From Streptosporangium sp. NBC_01756 (lineage in GTDB: Bacteria; Actinomycetota; Actinomycetes; Streptosporangiales; Streptosporangiaceae), in contig NZ_CP109130.1 of the NCBI RefSeq assembly GCF_035917975.1, positions 7,626,001 through 7,690,000 of the forward strand: DNA of 64,000 nt, read 5' to 3'. Both the position numbers and the translations under genes were made by a program. Shown piece by piece: positions 56,110 through 64,000 of the stretch (positions are counted from its first letter, which is position 1; each line of letters begins with the position of its first letter). The notes beneath the pieces are model-generated. The model had not been told where the DNA came from, did not search any database, and saw only the letters and a list, made by a program, of their open reading frames with translations.

Positions 56110-57648
56110 GTGGAGCAGACGCCGTCACGCAGAGCGTTCCTGTCCGTCGCCGCCGCTGCGGGCGGCCTGTTGCTCACCGGGGCCGGCTACGCCCCGGCCA
56201 GAACCCTCCGCGGCGATCCGTTCGCCCTCGGGATCGCCTCCGGCGACCCGTCGCGGGACGGGTTCGTACTCTGGACCAGGCTCGCCCTCGACCCGCTGGG
56301 TCCGGAAGGGCGGGGTGGGATGCCCGCCCGGGACATGGACGTGGAGTGGCAGGTCGCCACCGACGAGCGGTTCGCGAAGATCGTCCGCGACGGCACCGCG
56401 ACCGCGCGGTGGAAGCAGGCGCACAGCGTCCACGTCGAACCGGCGGGGCTGGAGCCCGGCCGGGAGTACTTCTACCGGTTCCGTGCCGCCGGCCGCCTGT
56501 CGCCGGTCGGCCGGACCCGCACCGCCCCGGCCGCGCTGTCCCCGCTCACCTTCGCGGTGGCCGCCTGCGCCCACTACGAGCACGGTTACTACACGGCGTA
56601 CCGGAGGCTGGCCGAGCAGGACCCCGACCTGGTCGTGCACCTGGGCGACTACATGTACGAGTACGCACCCCAGGGGTACACCGCGCTCGGCGGGAGCGTC
56701 CGCCGGCACACCGCGGGCAGGTGCGCCACCCTGGCCGACTACCGGATGCGGCACGCGCAGTACAAGAGCGACGCCGACCTGCAGGCCGCGCACGCGGTCG
56801 CGCCCTGGCTGGTCGCCTTCGACGACCACGAGATCGAGAACAACTGGGCGGCCGGCGTCTCCGGCAACGCCACCCCGGGATTCGCCCGGCGCCGGGCCCA
56901 CGCCTTCCAGGCCTACTACGAGAACATGCCGCTGCGCCGGAGGAGCCTGCCCGGCGGGGCGTCGATGCGGATCCACCGCCGGGTGGACTGGGGGCCGCTG
57001 GCCCGTTTCCACCTGCTCGACACCCGCCAGTTCCGTGACGACCAGGCATGCGAGGACGGGCTCAGGGCCGGCTGCGACGACCGGCTGGCGACCGGCCGCA
57101 CCCTGCTGGGAGAGGACCAGCGGCGCTGGCTGCTCGACGGGCTGGCCGCTTCCGGCGCGCGGTGGAACCTGGTCGGCCAGCAGGTCCTGATGGCCCAGCG
57201 CGACTCCCGGACCGGCCCGGGGACCGAGGTCAACATGGACTCCTGGGACGGCTACGCCGCCGAGCGCACCCGGCTGCTCACCGGTTTCCGGAACTCCGGG
57301 GTGGCCAACCCGGTCGTGCTGACCGGTGACGCGCACATGCACCACGCGGCCGATCTCCGGCTCGACTTCGACGACCCCGACTCGCCCCGGGTGGCGGTGG
57401 AGCTCGTCACCTCGTCGATAGCCAGTGACGGCGACGGATATCGGGACAGGGGCCGGATCGCCGAGACCCTCGCGGAGAACCCCCACATCTCCTATCTCGA
57501 CCAGCGGCGCGGCTACATCGTCTGCCGCCTCACCCCCGAGGAGCTGCAGGCCGATTTCCGTACGCTCGACTACATCAGCCGCCGGGGTGCCTCCGCGAAA
57601 ACCGGAGCCCATTTCACCATTCCAGCTGGGAGCTCTTCTTTGGCGTAA
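56110..57648 (+). CDS. PhoD-like alkaline phosphatase (metallophosphoesterase)
   Basis: 512 residues from a GTG. Tat signal peptide: PSRRAFLSVAAAAGGLLLTG. PhoD N-terminal domain: GIASGDPSRDGFVLWTRLAL, ERFAKIVRDGTATAR, and FYRFRAAGRLSPVGRTRTAP. The catalytic domain has AACAHYEHGYYTAY, LVVHLGDYMYEYAP, FDDHEIENNW and VVLTGDAHMHHAAD, the Ca/Fe ligand motifs. Secreted phosphodiesterase/phosphomonoesterase for phosphate scavenging from teichoic or nucleic acids. It probably follows Pho regulation, but no clear PHO box is seen upstream. Confidence 0.93.
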   Translation: MEQTPSRRAFLSVAAAAGGLLLTGAGYAPARTLRGDPFALGIASGDPSRDGFVLWTRLALDPLGPEGRGGMPARDMDVEWQVATDERFAKIVRDGTATARWKQAHSVHVEPAGLEPGREYFYRFRAAGRLSPVGRTRTAPAALSPLTFAVAACAHYEHGYYTAYRRLAEQDPDLVVHLGDYMYEYAPQGYTALGGSVRRHTAGRCATLADYRMRHAQYKSDADLQAAHAVAPWLVAFDDHEIENNWAAGVSGNATPGFARRRAHAFQAYYENMPLRRRSLPGGASMRIHRRVDWGPLARFHLLDTRQFRDDQACEDGLRAGCDDRLATGRTLLGEDQRRWLLDGLAASGARWNLVGQQVLMAQRDSRTGPGTEVNMDSWDGYAAERTRLLTGFRNSGVANPVVLTGDAHMHHAADLRLDFDDPDSPRVAVELVTSSIASDGDGYRDRGRIAETLAENPHISYLDQRRGYIVCRLTPEELQADFRTLDYISRRGASAKTGAHFTIPAGSSSLA

Positions 57649-57676
57649 TCGCGAGGAAATCCGGCTGTTTTGTTAG

Positions 57677-58213
57677 ATGATGCGTCATATGAGTCACCTT
57701 GCCCAGAGACTCAGCGCCGCGACTCTCGTCGCTGCGCTGGGCGGCACCCTCCTCGTCCAGAGCCCCGCCCAGGCCACGGCTCTCGCCGCAGCCGCTCCCG
57801 CCACCGCGTCCACCACGGCCGCCGCTCCCTTCCGCTACGAGGTCTACTTCCCCAAATACGTCCGCCGGGGGGGATACCTCACCTACACCGTCAAGGTGCG
57901 CAACACCAAGGTCAGCGGCCAGCACTACGTGGCGCTCGTCGGGAGCTTCTCCAGCCATTTCCGCAAGATCAAAGTGATCCGCAAGCCGCGCAGCGTCAAA
58001 TGCTCGGTCGACCGGCCTGCCGTGACCTGCCGGATCGCCTCCCTCGACAAGGGGGACACCACGACCGTCACGATCCGCGGGTGGGTCGGCTCGCACCGCG
58101 GCACCGCCACGGCGAAGTTCGGCGCCGTCGTCACCGACAACCCGGACGCCCGCCTGAGCGAGCTGAAGAAACACATCCGCGGCAGCGTCAAGGCGCGGTC
58201 GAGAGTCCTGTGA
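57677..58213 (+). CDS. Secreted beta-sandwich protein, unknown function
   Basis: 178 residues. Signal peptide: QRLSAATLVAALGGTLLVQS with AQA cleavage. The mature part (RGGYLTYTVKVRNTKVSGQH, KPRSVKCSVDRPAVTCRIAS, TTTVTIRGWVGSHRGTATAK) resembles a DUF11-type adhesion/repeat module with one Cys pair. The 3' end overlaps the convergent FG-GAP gene by 26 bases. Confidence 0.75.
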   Translation: MMRHMSHLAQRLSAATLVAALGGTLLVQSPAQATALAAAAPATASTTAAAPFRYEVYFPKYVRRGGYLTYTVKVRNTKVSGQHYVALVGSFSSHFRKIKVIRKPRSVKCSVDRPAVTCRIASLDKGDTTTVTIRGWVGSHRGTATAKFGAVVTDNPDARLSELKKHIRGSVKARSRVL

Positions 58214-59624
58214 GCGCGTAGCCGAAGAGCGTGCCCTTGGCGGCGACGGCGAGGATTCTGGCCGTCGTCGCCGGGCGCACGCCCGGATACGCACCTTTTC
58301 TGGTGCTTCCTCGCAGCAGGGTGAGCCTGCCGTCGCCCGGGGCGGCCACCACCAGGCCCCGGCCCGCGACCGTGGCGAGCGCGGCGCCGAAGTCGCCGCT
58401 CCGGCCGGGGACCAGCGCGTTGTTCTTACCGGTGAGACCGTTGCCACCGCCGGCGAGCACCTGGACGGCGTTCTCTCCCGGCACGCCCACAGCCAGTTCG
58501 TCGTCGCCGTCGCCATTGAGGTCACCGGCGGCCAGCGCGGCGCCGAACCGGTCGTAGTAGCGGGGTTCGCCCACGAGTGAACGCTGCGACCAGGCCTGTG
58601 CGCGGCCGGCCCCCAGCCCGCCGCGCGAGCCGTAGAGCACATCCACGGTGCCGTCGCCGTAGTCCATCGCCCGCTGGTTGTCGGTCAGGCCCTCGCCCGG
58701 CACCCCGATCGCCAGGTCTGCGCGGCCGTCGGCGTCGAAGTCGCCCGAGGCCAGCGCCGAGCCGAAGAGGTCCCAGGCCTCGCCGAGGCCGGCGATCCCC
58801 GGGCTGTCCTGGGTGAACAGGGTCGCCTTCCTGCGGTGGACGTCGAGCACGGTGACCGAACCCTGGCCGTTCCGTTCGGGGAACGAGTCGCCGGGCGCGC
58901 CCACCGCGATCTCGGCGCGGCCGTCGCCGTCGAAGTCGCCGGCCGCCAGCACCGCCCCGAACTGGTCGGTCTCCCGTGCGCTCTGCCCGACCCAGCCGCC
59001 GTCCTGCTCGATCAGCTGTGGCCTGCGCCCCGTGAAGCCGTACACCCCGACGGCGCCCCCGCCCAGACCGGGCACGCCGATCACCAGCTCATCGTCGCCG
59101 TCGCCGTCCAGGTCACCGGCGGCCAGCGCGGCGCCGAACCGGTCGGGGCCACGCCGGCCGCCCAGGTCCCCGGCGTCGAGCAACGCACCGGGGCGCAGGC
59201 CGTCCGCGGAGCCGTGGAAGAGCTGCACGGCGCCGTCGCCGTCGGCGCCCGGCCGGGGGCGGTCCTCGTCGGAGACGCCCACCGCCAGGTCGGCGCAGCG
59301 GTCGCCGTCGAAGTCCCCGGTCGCCAGCGCCGAACCGAACACGTCGCCGGTCTCGGCCTCGCCGGGCACGCCGGGGTCGTCCTGGGTGAGCCGCCGCTCG
59401 GTGCGCATGCCGTACAGGGCGGTGACGGATCCGGCACGGGCGTGGCCGCCGACGGCGGTGTACGGCGCGGCGACCGCGAGGTCGGTGCGACCGTCGGCGT
59501 CGAAGTCGGAGGGTGTGCCGGAGCAGGCCGCCATGGCGGCGGGTGCGACGGGGATCGGGAAGACGGGTGCGACGGGGACCAGGAAAGGGGCGAGGACGGC
59601 GGAGGCGAGAAACGCGGCTCTCAT
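58188..59624 (-). CDS. FG-GAP repeat (integrin-like beta-propeller) secreted protein
   Basis: 478 residues from the ATG at 59624. Signal peptide: AAFLASAVLAPFLVPVAPVF. At least six FG-GAP/Ca-binding blades follow: DFDADGRTDLAVAAP, FDGDRCADLAVGVSD, DLDGDGDDELVIGVPG, DFDGDGRAEIAVGAPGD, DFDADGRADLAIGVPGE and DLNGDGDDELAVGVPGE, each with DxDxDG calcium loops, consistent with a seven-bladed propeller. Probably extracellular, in adhesion or carbohydrate binding. The end overlaps the convergent DUF11-like gene. Confidence 0.9.
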   Translation of the reverse strand: MRAAFLASAVLAPFLVPVAPVFPIPVAPAAMAACSGTPSDFDADGRTDLAVAAPYTAVGGHARAGSVTALYGMRTERRLTQDDPGVPGEAETGDVFGSALATGDFDGDRCADLAVGVSDEDRPRPGADGDGAVQLFHGSADGLRPGALLDAGDLGGRRGPDRFGAALAAGDLDGDGDDELVIGVPGLGGGAVGVYGFTGRRPQLIEQDGGWVGQSARETDQFGAVLAAGDFDGDGRAEIAVGAPGDSFPERNGQGSVTVLDVHRRKATLFTQDSPGIAGLGEAWDLFGSALASGDFDADGRADLAIGVPGEGLTDNQRAMDYGDGTVDVLYGSRGGLGAGRAQAWSQRSLVGEPRYYDRFGAALAAGDLNGDGDDELAVGVPGENAVQVLAGGGNGLTGKNNALVPGRSGDFGAALATVAGRGLVVAAPGDGRLTLLRGSTRKGAYPGVRPATTARILAVAAKGTLFGYALTGLSTAP

Positions 59625-59680
59625 ATAAGTAATGGTTTCCGGTGATTCGGACACTCGGCCCACCAGAATGTGAAATTCAA

Positions 59681-60949
59681 ATGGCCAGTACGAGTAAAGA
59701 ACATGCCAGGATTGGGAGTATGGAAATCGACCTGGCCGACCTGGGGTTCTGGCGCTGCCCGACCAAGGAGCGGCACGAGGCTTTCGCGCGGCTGCGAGAC
59801 CTGGACCGGCCGGTGTTCTTCGCGGAGAAGCGGGTGCCGCTGCTCCGCTCCGGCAAGGGGTTCTACGCGCTCGTCCGGCACACCGACGTGGTGGAGGCCA
59901 GCCGCAACGCCAAGGTGTTCTCCAGCGAGCCGGGGGTGACCAGCCCCGAGCCGCCCGGCTGGGTGAAGCACGTGTTCGGCGAGTCCATGGTCAACATGGA
60001 CGATCCCCGGCACGCGCGGCTGCGCCGCATCGTCTCCCGGGCGTTCAGCCCCAAGATGCTCGCCGGCCTGCAGGGCGACATCGACGCCGCGTGCGCGCGG
60101 ATCGTCGACGACGTGGTGGCGGCCGGCCCCGGCGACTTCGTCGGCCAGGTCGCCTCCCGGCTGCCCATCCATGTCATCTGCGACATGATGGGCGTCCCCG
60201 ACGACGTGCGGGCCAAGGTGCACGAGCACGTGGACGTCTCCACCGCCTACAGCGGCATCCGGCCCAGCCTGGCGCAGACCGTCAAAATGGCGGCCGGCAA
60301 CACGCTCGCGCTGCTCGCCCTGCAGCGCCTGGTGATCAAGCTCGGCCGGGAGCGCGCCGGGGCGCCCCGAGGCGACCTGGTCTCGGCGCTGGTCACCGCC
60401 AACGTCGACGGAGAGAGGCTGACGGACCGGGAGCTGGGGTCGTTCTTCGCGCTCCTGCTCGTCGCGGGCAACGAGACGGCGCGCAACACCATGGCGCACG
60501 GCATCAAGCTGCTCACCGACAACCCGGACCAGCGGCGCCTCCTGGCGGAGGACTTCGACGCGCGCATCGGCGGCGCGATCGAGGAGATGGTCCGGCACGT
60601 CTCGCCCATCATGCAGTTTCGCCGCACCGTCACCGAGGACTACGACCTGCGCGGCCTGCACCTGAAGGCCGGGGACAAGGTCGTGCTCTTCTACGGCTCG
60701 GCCAACCGGGACGAGGAGGTCTTCCCCGACCCCGACCGGTTCGACATCACCCGAGACACCAAGCCGCACGTCGGCTTCGGCGGACCCGGCCCGCACTTCT
60801 GCCTGGGCGCCAACCTCGCCCGCCAGGAGATCAGGACGATGTTCCGCGAGCTGTTCACCCGGCTGCCGGAGATCCGCTCGGTCGGCGAGCCCGAACTGCT
60901 GGTGTCCAACTTCGACAACAGCGTCCGGCGTCAGGCGTTCGCCTTCTGA
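59681..60949 (+). CDS. Cytochrome P450
   Basis: 422 residues from the ATG at 59681 (an ATG at 59720 is an alternative). I-helix LLLVAGNETARNTMAHG (AGNET), ExxR region EEMVRHVSPIMQFRRTV, heme motif VGFGGPGPHFCLGANLAR (Cys374). The MVNMDDPRHARLRRIVSRAF segment and PHFCLGANLAR place it with CYP125/CYP142-like steroid and fatty-acid P450s of actinomycetes, but the substrate is not certain. It is alone; a MFS exporter converges from the right. Confidence 0.93.
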   Translation: MASTSKEHARIGSMEIDLADLGFWRCPTKERHEAFARLRDLDRPVFFAEKRVPLLRSGKGFYALVRHTDVVEASRNAKVFSSEPGVTSPEPPGWVKHVFGESMVNMDDPRHARLRRIVSRAFSPKMLAGLQGDIDAACARIVDDVVAAGPGDFVGQVASRLPIHVICDMMGVPDDVRAKVHEHVDVSTAYSGIRPSLAQTVKMAAGNTLALLALQRLVIKLGRERAGAPRGDLVSALVTANVDGERLTDRELGSFFALLLVAGNETARNTMAHGIKLLTDNPDQRRLLAEDFDARIGGAIEEMVRHVSPIMQFRRTVTEDYDLRGLHLKAGDKVVLFYGSANRDEEVFPDPDRFDITRDTKPHVGFGGPGPHFCLGANLARQEIRTMFRELFTRLPEIRSVGEPELLVSNFDNSVRRQAFAF

Positions 60950-60970
60950 CGACCGGCTCCGGGCCGGTGG

Positions 60971-62410
60971 TCAGCGGCCCTGCTGGGGGGCCTCCACCGG
61001 ACAGCCGGTCGGCGGCTCCGCGTCGGCCAGCACGTTGCAGCGGATGGCGAGGAAGGTGATCAGCGCGGCGACGGCCATCATCGCCGCGCTGATCAGCATG
61101 GTCGTGTGGAACCCGGCGGTGAAGGCGGCCGGGTTCTTGAAGGCGTCGCCAGTCAGGCCGGCCAGCGGCGGGATCGCGGCGACCGCCAGCAGTCCGCCGG
61201 TCCGGGCGACGGCGTTGTTGACGCCGCTGGCCACACCCGCGTAACGCTCCGCGGTGCCGGCGAGCACGGTCGCGGTGAGCGGCGCGACCGCCGTCGACAA
61301 CCCCAGGCCGAACAGGGTCGTCGGGACCAGCACACCCACCACGTAGGAGGTGCCTTCGCCGATCCTCGCCATCAGCAGCAGCGCGGCGGCGCAGATCAGG
61401 ATGCCCGCCGTCATCGGGATCCGGGGCCCGATCCGCTTGGCCAGCTCGCCCGCCCGGGGCGACAGCAGCAGCATCAGGATCGTCACCGGGATCATCGCGG
61501 ACCCGGCCGTCACCGGTGAGAATCTCGCCGAAACCTGGAGTTGGACGACCAGCAGGAAGAACACCACGCCCATCGCCGCGTACATGATGAAGGTGACGAC
61601 GTTGACCGCGGTGAACACCTTCGAGGTGAAGACCCCGACCGGCACCAGAGCGTCGGGGGAGCGCCTGATCTCCAGCCAGACGAACGCCACGCCCAGCAGG
61701 ACGCCCGCCGCGACCGGGACCGGCTGCAGGGCGATCAGGCCGTAGGTGATCCCGGCCAGTGCCAGGGCGGCCAGCGCCGCGCCGAGCACGTCGAACCGGC
61801 CGGTGGCCTCGACGTCCCTGCTCTCCGGCGCGTGCCGCAGAGCCACCGCCACCACGAGCGCGGCCAGCGGAAGGTTGATCAGGAACACCCACCGCCATCC
61901 GACGGTCTCCACCAGCCACCCGCCGAGCAGCGGCCCGATCGCCGCGGCCGTCCCGCCCAGCCCCGACCACGCTCCGATCGCCTTGGGCCGGTCCTCACGG
62001 ACATAGGACGCCTGGATGATGGCCAGGGATCCCGGGGTGAGCAGGGCCCCGCCCACGCCCTGCAGCGCCCGGGCCGCGATCAGCGTCTCCACGTTCGGGG
62101 CCAGCCCGCACAGCGCCGACGCCACGGCGAACCAGACCACCCCGATCAGGAAGACCTTGCGCCTGCCGTACCGGTCGCCGAGCGAACCGCCCAGCAGGAT
62201 CAGACCCGCGAGAGTGAGGGTGTAGGCGTTGACGGTCCACTGCAGCCCCGCCATGTCGGCTCCGAGATCGTCGCCGAGCGCGGGGAGCGCCACGTTGACG
62301 ACGGTGCCGTCCAGCAACGCGATGCCCGAACCGAGCACGGTGGTGAGCAGGACCCAGCGCCCCTGGGCTGAGCCGAGCCGGATGTGGCCGTTGTCCATAA
62401 CCCTCATCAT
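60971..62410 (-). CDS. DHA2-family MFS transporter (EmrB/QacA type)
   Basis: 479 residues from the ATG at 62410 (ATGs at 62407 and 62398 also lie in frame). Fourteen hydrophobic helices by eye, starting LLTTVLGSGIALLDGTVVNV. MFS motif A GGSLGDRYGRRKVFLIG, motif C-like GLGGTAAAIGPLLGGWLVET, and ARALQGVGGALLTPGSLAII. Members export drugs, dyes or secondary metabolites using the proton gradient. No regulator is adjacent. It converges on the P450 gene. Confidence 0.93.
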   Translation of the reverse strand: MMRVMDNGHIRLGSAQGRWVLLTTVLGSGIALLDGTVVNVALPALGDDLGADMAGLQWTVNAYTLTLAGLILLGGSLGDRYGRRKVFLIGVVWFAVASALCGLAPNVETLIAARALQGVGGALLTPGSLAIIQASYVREDRPKAIGAWSGLGGTAAAIGPLLGGWLVETVGWRWVFLINLPLAALVVAVALRHAPESRDVEATGRFDVLGAALAALALAGITYGLIALQPVPVAAGVLLGVAFVWLEIRRSPDALVPVGVFTSKVFTAVNVVTFIMYAAMGVVFFLLVVQLQVSARFSPVTAGSAMIPVTILMLLLSPRAGELAKRIGPRIPMTAGILICAAALLLMARIGEGTSYVVGVLVPTTLFGLGLSTAVAPLTATVLAGTAERYAGVASGVNNAVARTGGLLAVAAIPPLAGLTGDAFKNPAAFTAGFHTTMLISAAMMAVAALITFLAIRCNVLADAEPPTGCPVEAPQQGR

Positions 62411-62512
62411 TGCCGACCGTTTCGCGTAGCCCGAAGCGAAGTCGTGATTCCGGAAGTGTCGGCGATCTCTGATAGGACGTGGTCTGTCATGTTTCGCCGG
62501 ACGGGAGCCCCG

Positions 62513-63463
62513 ATGGACCACACCGAGTTCAATGACGATGTCGACGGTCTCTACGACGGGACCTACGCCGGGCTGCCGATCGCGGTCCCGGCCGCTGACG
62601 ACGGGGAGATGCCCGCCGCGGACCAGGCGGCCTGGCGGATCTCGGAGAGTGTCTACGACTCGGAAGGGACCTTCGAGGAGGAGTTCGCGCTGTTCCTGGA
62701 GAAGGTGGACAGCACCGCGGTTCGAGCGGTCATCATCGGCGGATGGGGGGAGGCCTTCGACACCGACAGTTCGAAGGTCGTCGGCCTGCTGGCCGGGAAC
62801 GCCTCCCGGCTCCCGGCGCTGCGTTCCCTGTTCTTCGGCGCGATGCCGTCGGAGGAGTGCGAGATCTCCTGGATCCGGCAGGGCGACATCACCCCGCTGC
62901 TGGAGGCGTTCCCTCTGCTGGAGCGGCTGGAGGTGCGCGGCGGGTCCGGGCTCCGGCTGCGGCCGGTCCGGCATGAGCACCTCAAGGCGCTGAGGTTCGA
63001 GACGGGCGGGCTCCCCGCCGAGGTCGTCCGTGCGGTCGGTGAGTGCGCGTTCCCCGCCCTCGAACACCTGGAGCTGTGGCTGGGCGTCTCCCAGTACGGT
63101 GGCGACGCCTCGGTCTCCGACCTGGCGCCGATCCTGTCCGGGGAGAGGCTTCCCGCGCTGCGGCATCTGGGACTGCAGGACAGCGAGATCCAGGACGAGG
63201 TCGCGGCCGCCGTGGCGGCGGCACCGGTGGTGGCGCGGCTGGAGTCGCTGGCCCTGTCCATGGGAGTGCTGACCGACGAGGGCGCCGAGGCGCTGCTGTC
63301 CGGCCAGCCGCTGACCCACCTCAAGCGACTGGACCTGCACCACCACTACCTGACCGACGAGATGATCAAGCGTGTCGCGGGCGCTCTCCCCGGTGTCGAG
63401 GTCGATCTGTCCGAGCGCGAGGAGCCCGACGAGGACTGGCGCTACGTCGCGGTCGCGGAATGA
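62513..63463 (+). CDS. STM4015 family protein (leucine-rich-repeat-like)
   Basis: 316 residues from the ATG at 62513 with CGGGAG upstream. LRR-type repeats in the second half: LLERLEVRGGSGLRLRPVRH, PALEHLELWLGVSQYGGDAS, PALRHLGLQDSEIQDEVAAA and HLKRLDLHHHYLTDEMIKRV. The N-terminus (YAGLPIAVP, WGEAFDTDSSKVVGLLAGNA) matches the STM4015 family. It overlaps the STM4014-like gene by 4 bases. In other genomes these two sit with radical SAM (STM4011, STM4012) and hydrolase (STM4013) genes; the function of the set is unknown. Confidence 0.85.
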   Translation: MDHTEFNDDVDGLYDGTYAGLPIAVPAADDGEMPAADQAAWRISESVYDSEGTFEEEFALFLEKVDSTAVRAVIIGGWGEAFDTDSSKVVGLLAGNASRLPALRSLFFGAMPSEECEISWIRQGDITPLLEAFPLLERLEVRGGSGLRLRPVRHEHLKALRFETGGLPAEVVRAVGECAFPALEHLELWLGVSQYGGDASVSDLAPILSGERLPALRHLGLQDSEIQDEVAAAVAAAPVVARLESLALSMGVLTDEGAEALLSGQPLTHLKRLDLHHHYLTDEMIKRVAGALPGVEVDLSEREEPDEDWRYVAVAE

Positions 63464-64000
63464 CCTCCCTGACGGTCGTCGGCACGCCGGGGGAGCGGCG
63501 GGTGACCCTGTTCGCCGCCGCGTGCGCCAGGTACGGCCTGCGCGAGCCCCACCTCGTCCCGTGGACCCGCGTGCTCCGGGGTGAGGACATCCTCCTGGAG
63601 CCCGCGACCCTCGTCCGGATCGATTCCCCCGGCGAGGACGCCGAGACCGACGCGCTGCTGCGCGGTCCGGGCGAGCCGTCCCGAGCCGGAGGCGGCGCCG
63701 CCTGGCACGCCGCCTTCACCGCCGCGACGGCCCGGATCCGCGAGGCCGCCGAGCGGACGCCCGAGGTGGTCCTGCTGGCCGATGCGGACGAGATCGCGGT
63801 GATGTTCGACAAGAGGCTCTGCCATGCCCGGCTGGCCGCGGCGGGGGTGCCCGTACCGCCCGCGCTGGCCGGCCCGGTCGGCGGCTACGCCGGACTGCGC
63901 GAGCTGATGGACCGGGCCGGCTGGGGCAGGGTGTTCGTCAAGCCGGCACACGGCTCGTCGGCCTCCGGAGTGGTCGCCCTGCACGCCTCCGCGGACCGGG
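63460..64000 (+). CDS. STM4014 family protein (ATP-grasp-like), N-terminal part
   Basis: About 180 residues are present before the window ends. TSLTVVGTPGERRVTLFAAA starts it, DADEIAVMFDKRLCHARLAA with VPVPPALAGPV looks like an ATP-grasp preparation domain, and GWGRVFVKPAHGSSASGVVA is a typical ATP-grasp Lys/Gly loop. It starts within the STM4015 stop (ATGA). ATP-grasp enzymes ligate a carboxylate to an amine or thiol; the substrate is not known. Confidence 0.82.
   Translation, partial: MTSLTVVGTPGERRVTLFAAACARYGLREPHLVPWTRVLRGEDILLEPATLVRIDSPGEDAETDALLRGPGEPSRAGGGAAWHAAFTAATARIREAAERTPEVVLLADADEIAVMFDKRLCHARLAAAGVPVPPALAGPVGGYAGLRELMDRAGWGRVFVKPAHGSSASGVVALHASADR

Overview
The window is high-GC DNA (long open frames on both strands, many GTG starts, ATGA/GTGA stop-start overlaps) from a filamentous actinomycete. 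It is most likely a member of the Streptosporangiales: a conservon, a DUF397/DUF5753 regulatory trio, F420-type oxidoreductases, a CU044_5270/ECF sigma pair, type VII secretion-like proteins and STM4014/STM4015 genes occur together. No rRNA, tRNA, CRISPR array, transposase or replication origin was recognised. It reads as chromosomal arm or accessory DNA: many small regulator-target pairs plus one biosynthetic locus.

Layout. 1-4.3 kb: end of an S9 peptidase, a C39-type peptidase, an SDR dehydrogenase, then a decayed mosaic (truncated alcohol dehydrogenase, fragments of DUF397, FMN reductase and inositol monophosphatase genes, and a VapC toxin with a large in-frame deletion beside an intact antitoxin). 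4.4-6.0 kb: XRE-DUF5753/DUF397 pair with a divergent anti-sigma-type ATPase. 6-21 kb: small enzymes and regulators, including a TetR pair with twin operators, an ECF sigma factor operon, WD40 and SWIM proteins, WYL/VOC, DoxX, AKR/MerR, an AAA ATPase, and GntR with an amidohydrolase. 22.4-28.3 kb: a peptidoglycan amidase, then mutA-mutB-meaB (adenosylcobalamin-dependent methylmalonyl-CoA mutase and its GTPase chaperone).

28.4-37 kb is the most interesting block. A translationally coupled operon encodes a cytochrome P450, a class I terpene synthase and a class II terpene cyclase (QW motifs and a DADTT variant of the DxDD acid motif). It is followed in the same direction by a complete conservon (cvnABCD: nitrate-sensor-like kinase, roadblock protein, DUF742 protein, Ras-like GTPase). 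The pair of cyclases suggests a bicyclic diphosphate made by the class II enzyme, ionised by the class I enzyme and oxidised by the P450.

37-64 kb: an MmyB-type XRE regulator whose operator-like element is repeated in front of both flanking genes; LLM and deazaflavin oxidoreductases; a polyphosphate kinase 2; a PAP2/diacylglycerol-kinase fusion; and two separate loci that each start with a YbaB-like protein followed by type VII-secretion-like proteins. The first of these lies behind a sequence matching 16 of 19 bases of the IdeR/DtxR iron box. Further on are ArfB, a PhoD-type phosphatase, an FG-GAP propeller, a second P450, a DHA2 MFS exporter, and at the right edge the first two genes of an STM4015/STM4014-type cluster.

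Regulatory reading is unusually rich here: clean palindromes lie in front of at least eight regulator or target genes, and the SWIM-domain gene carries a promoter matching the PafBC (RecA-independent DNA-damage) motif.
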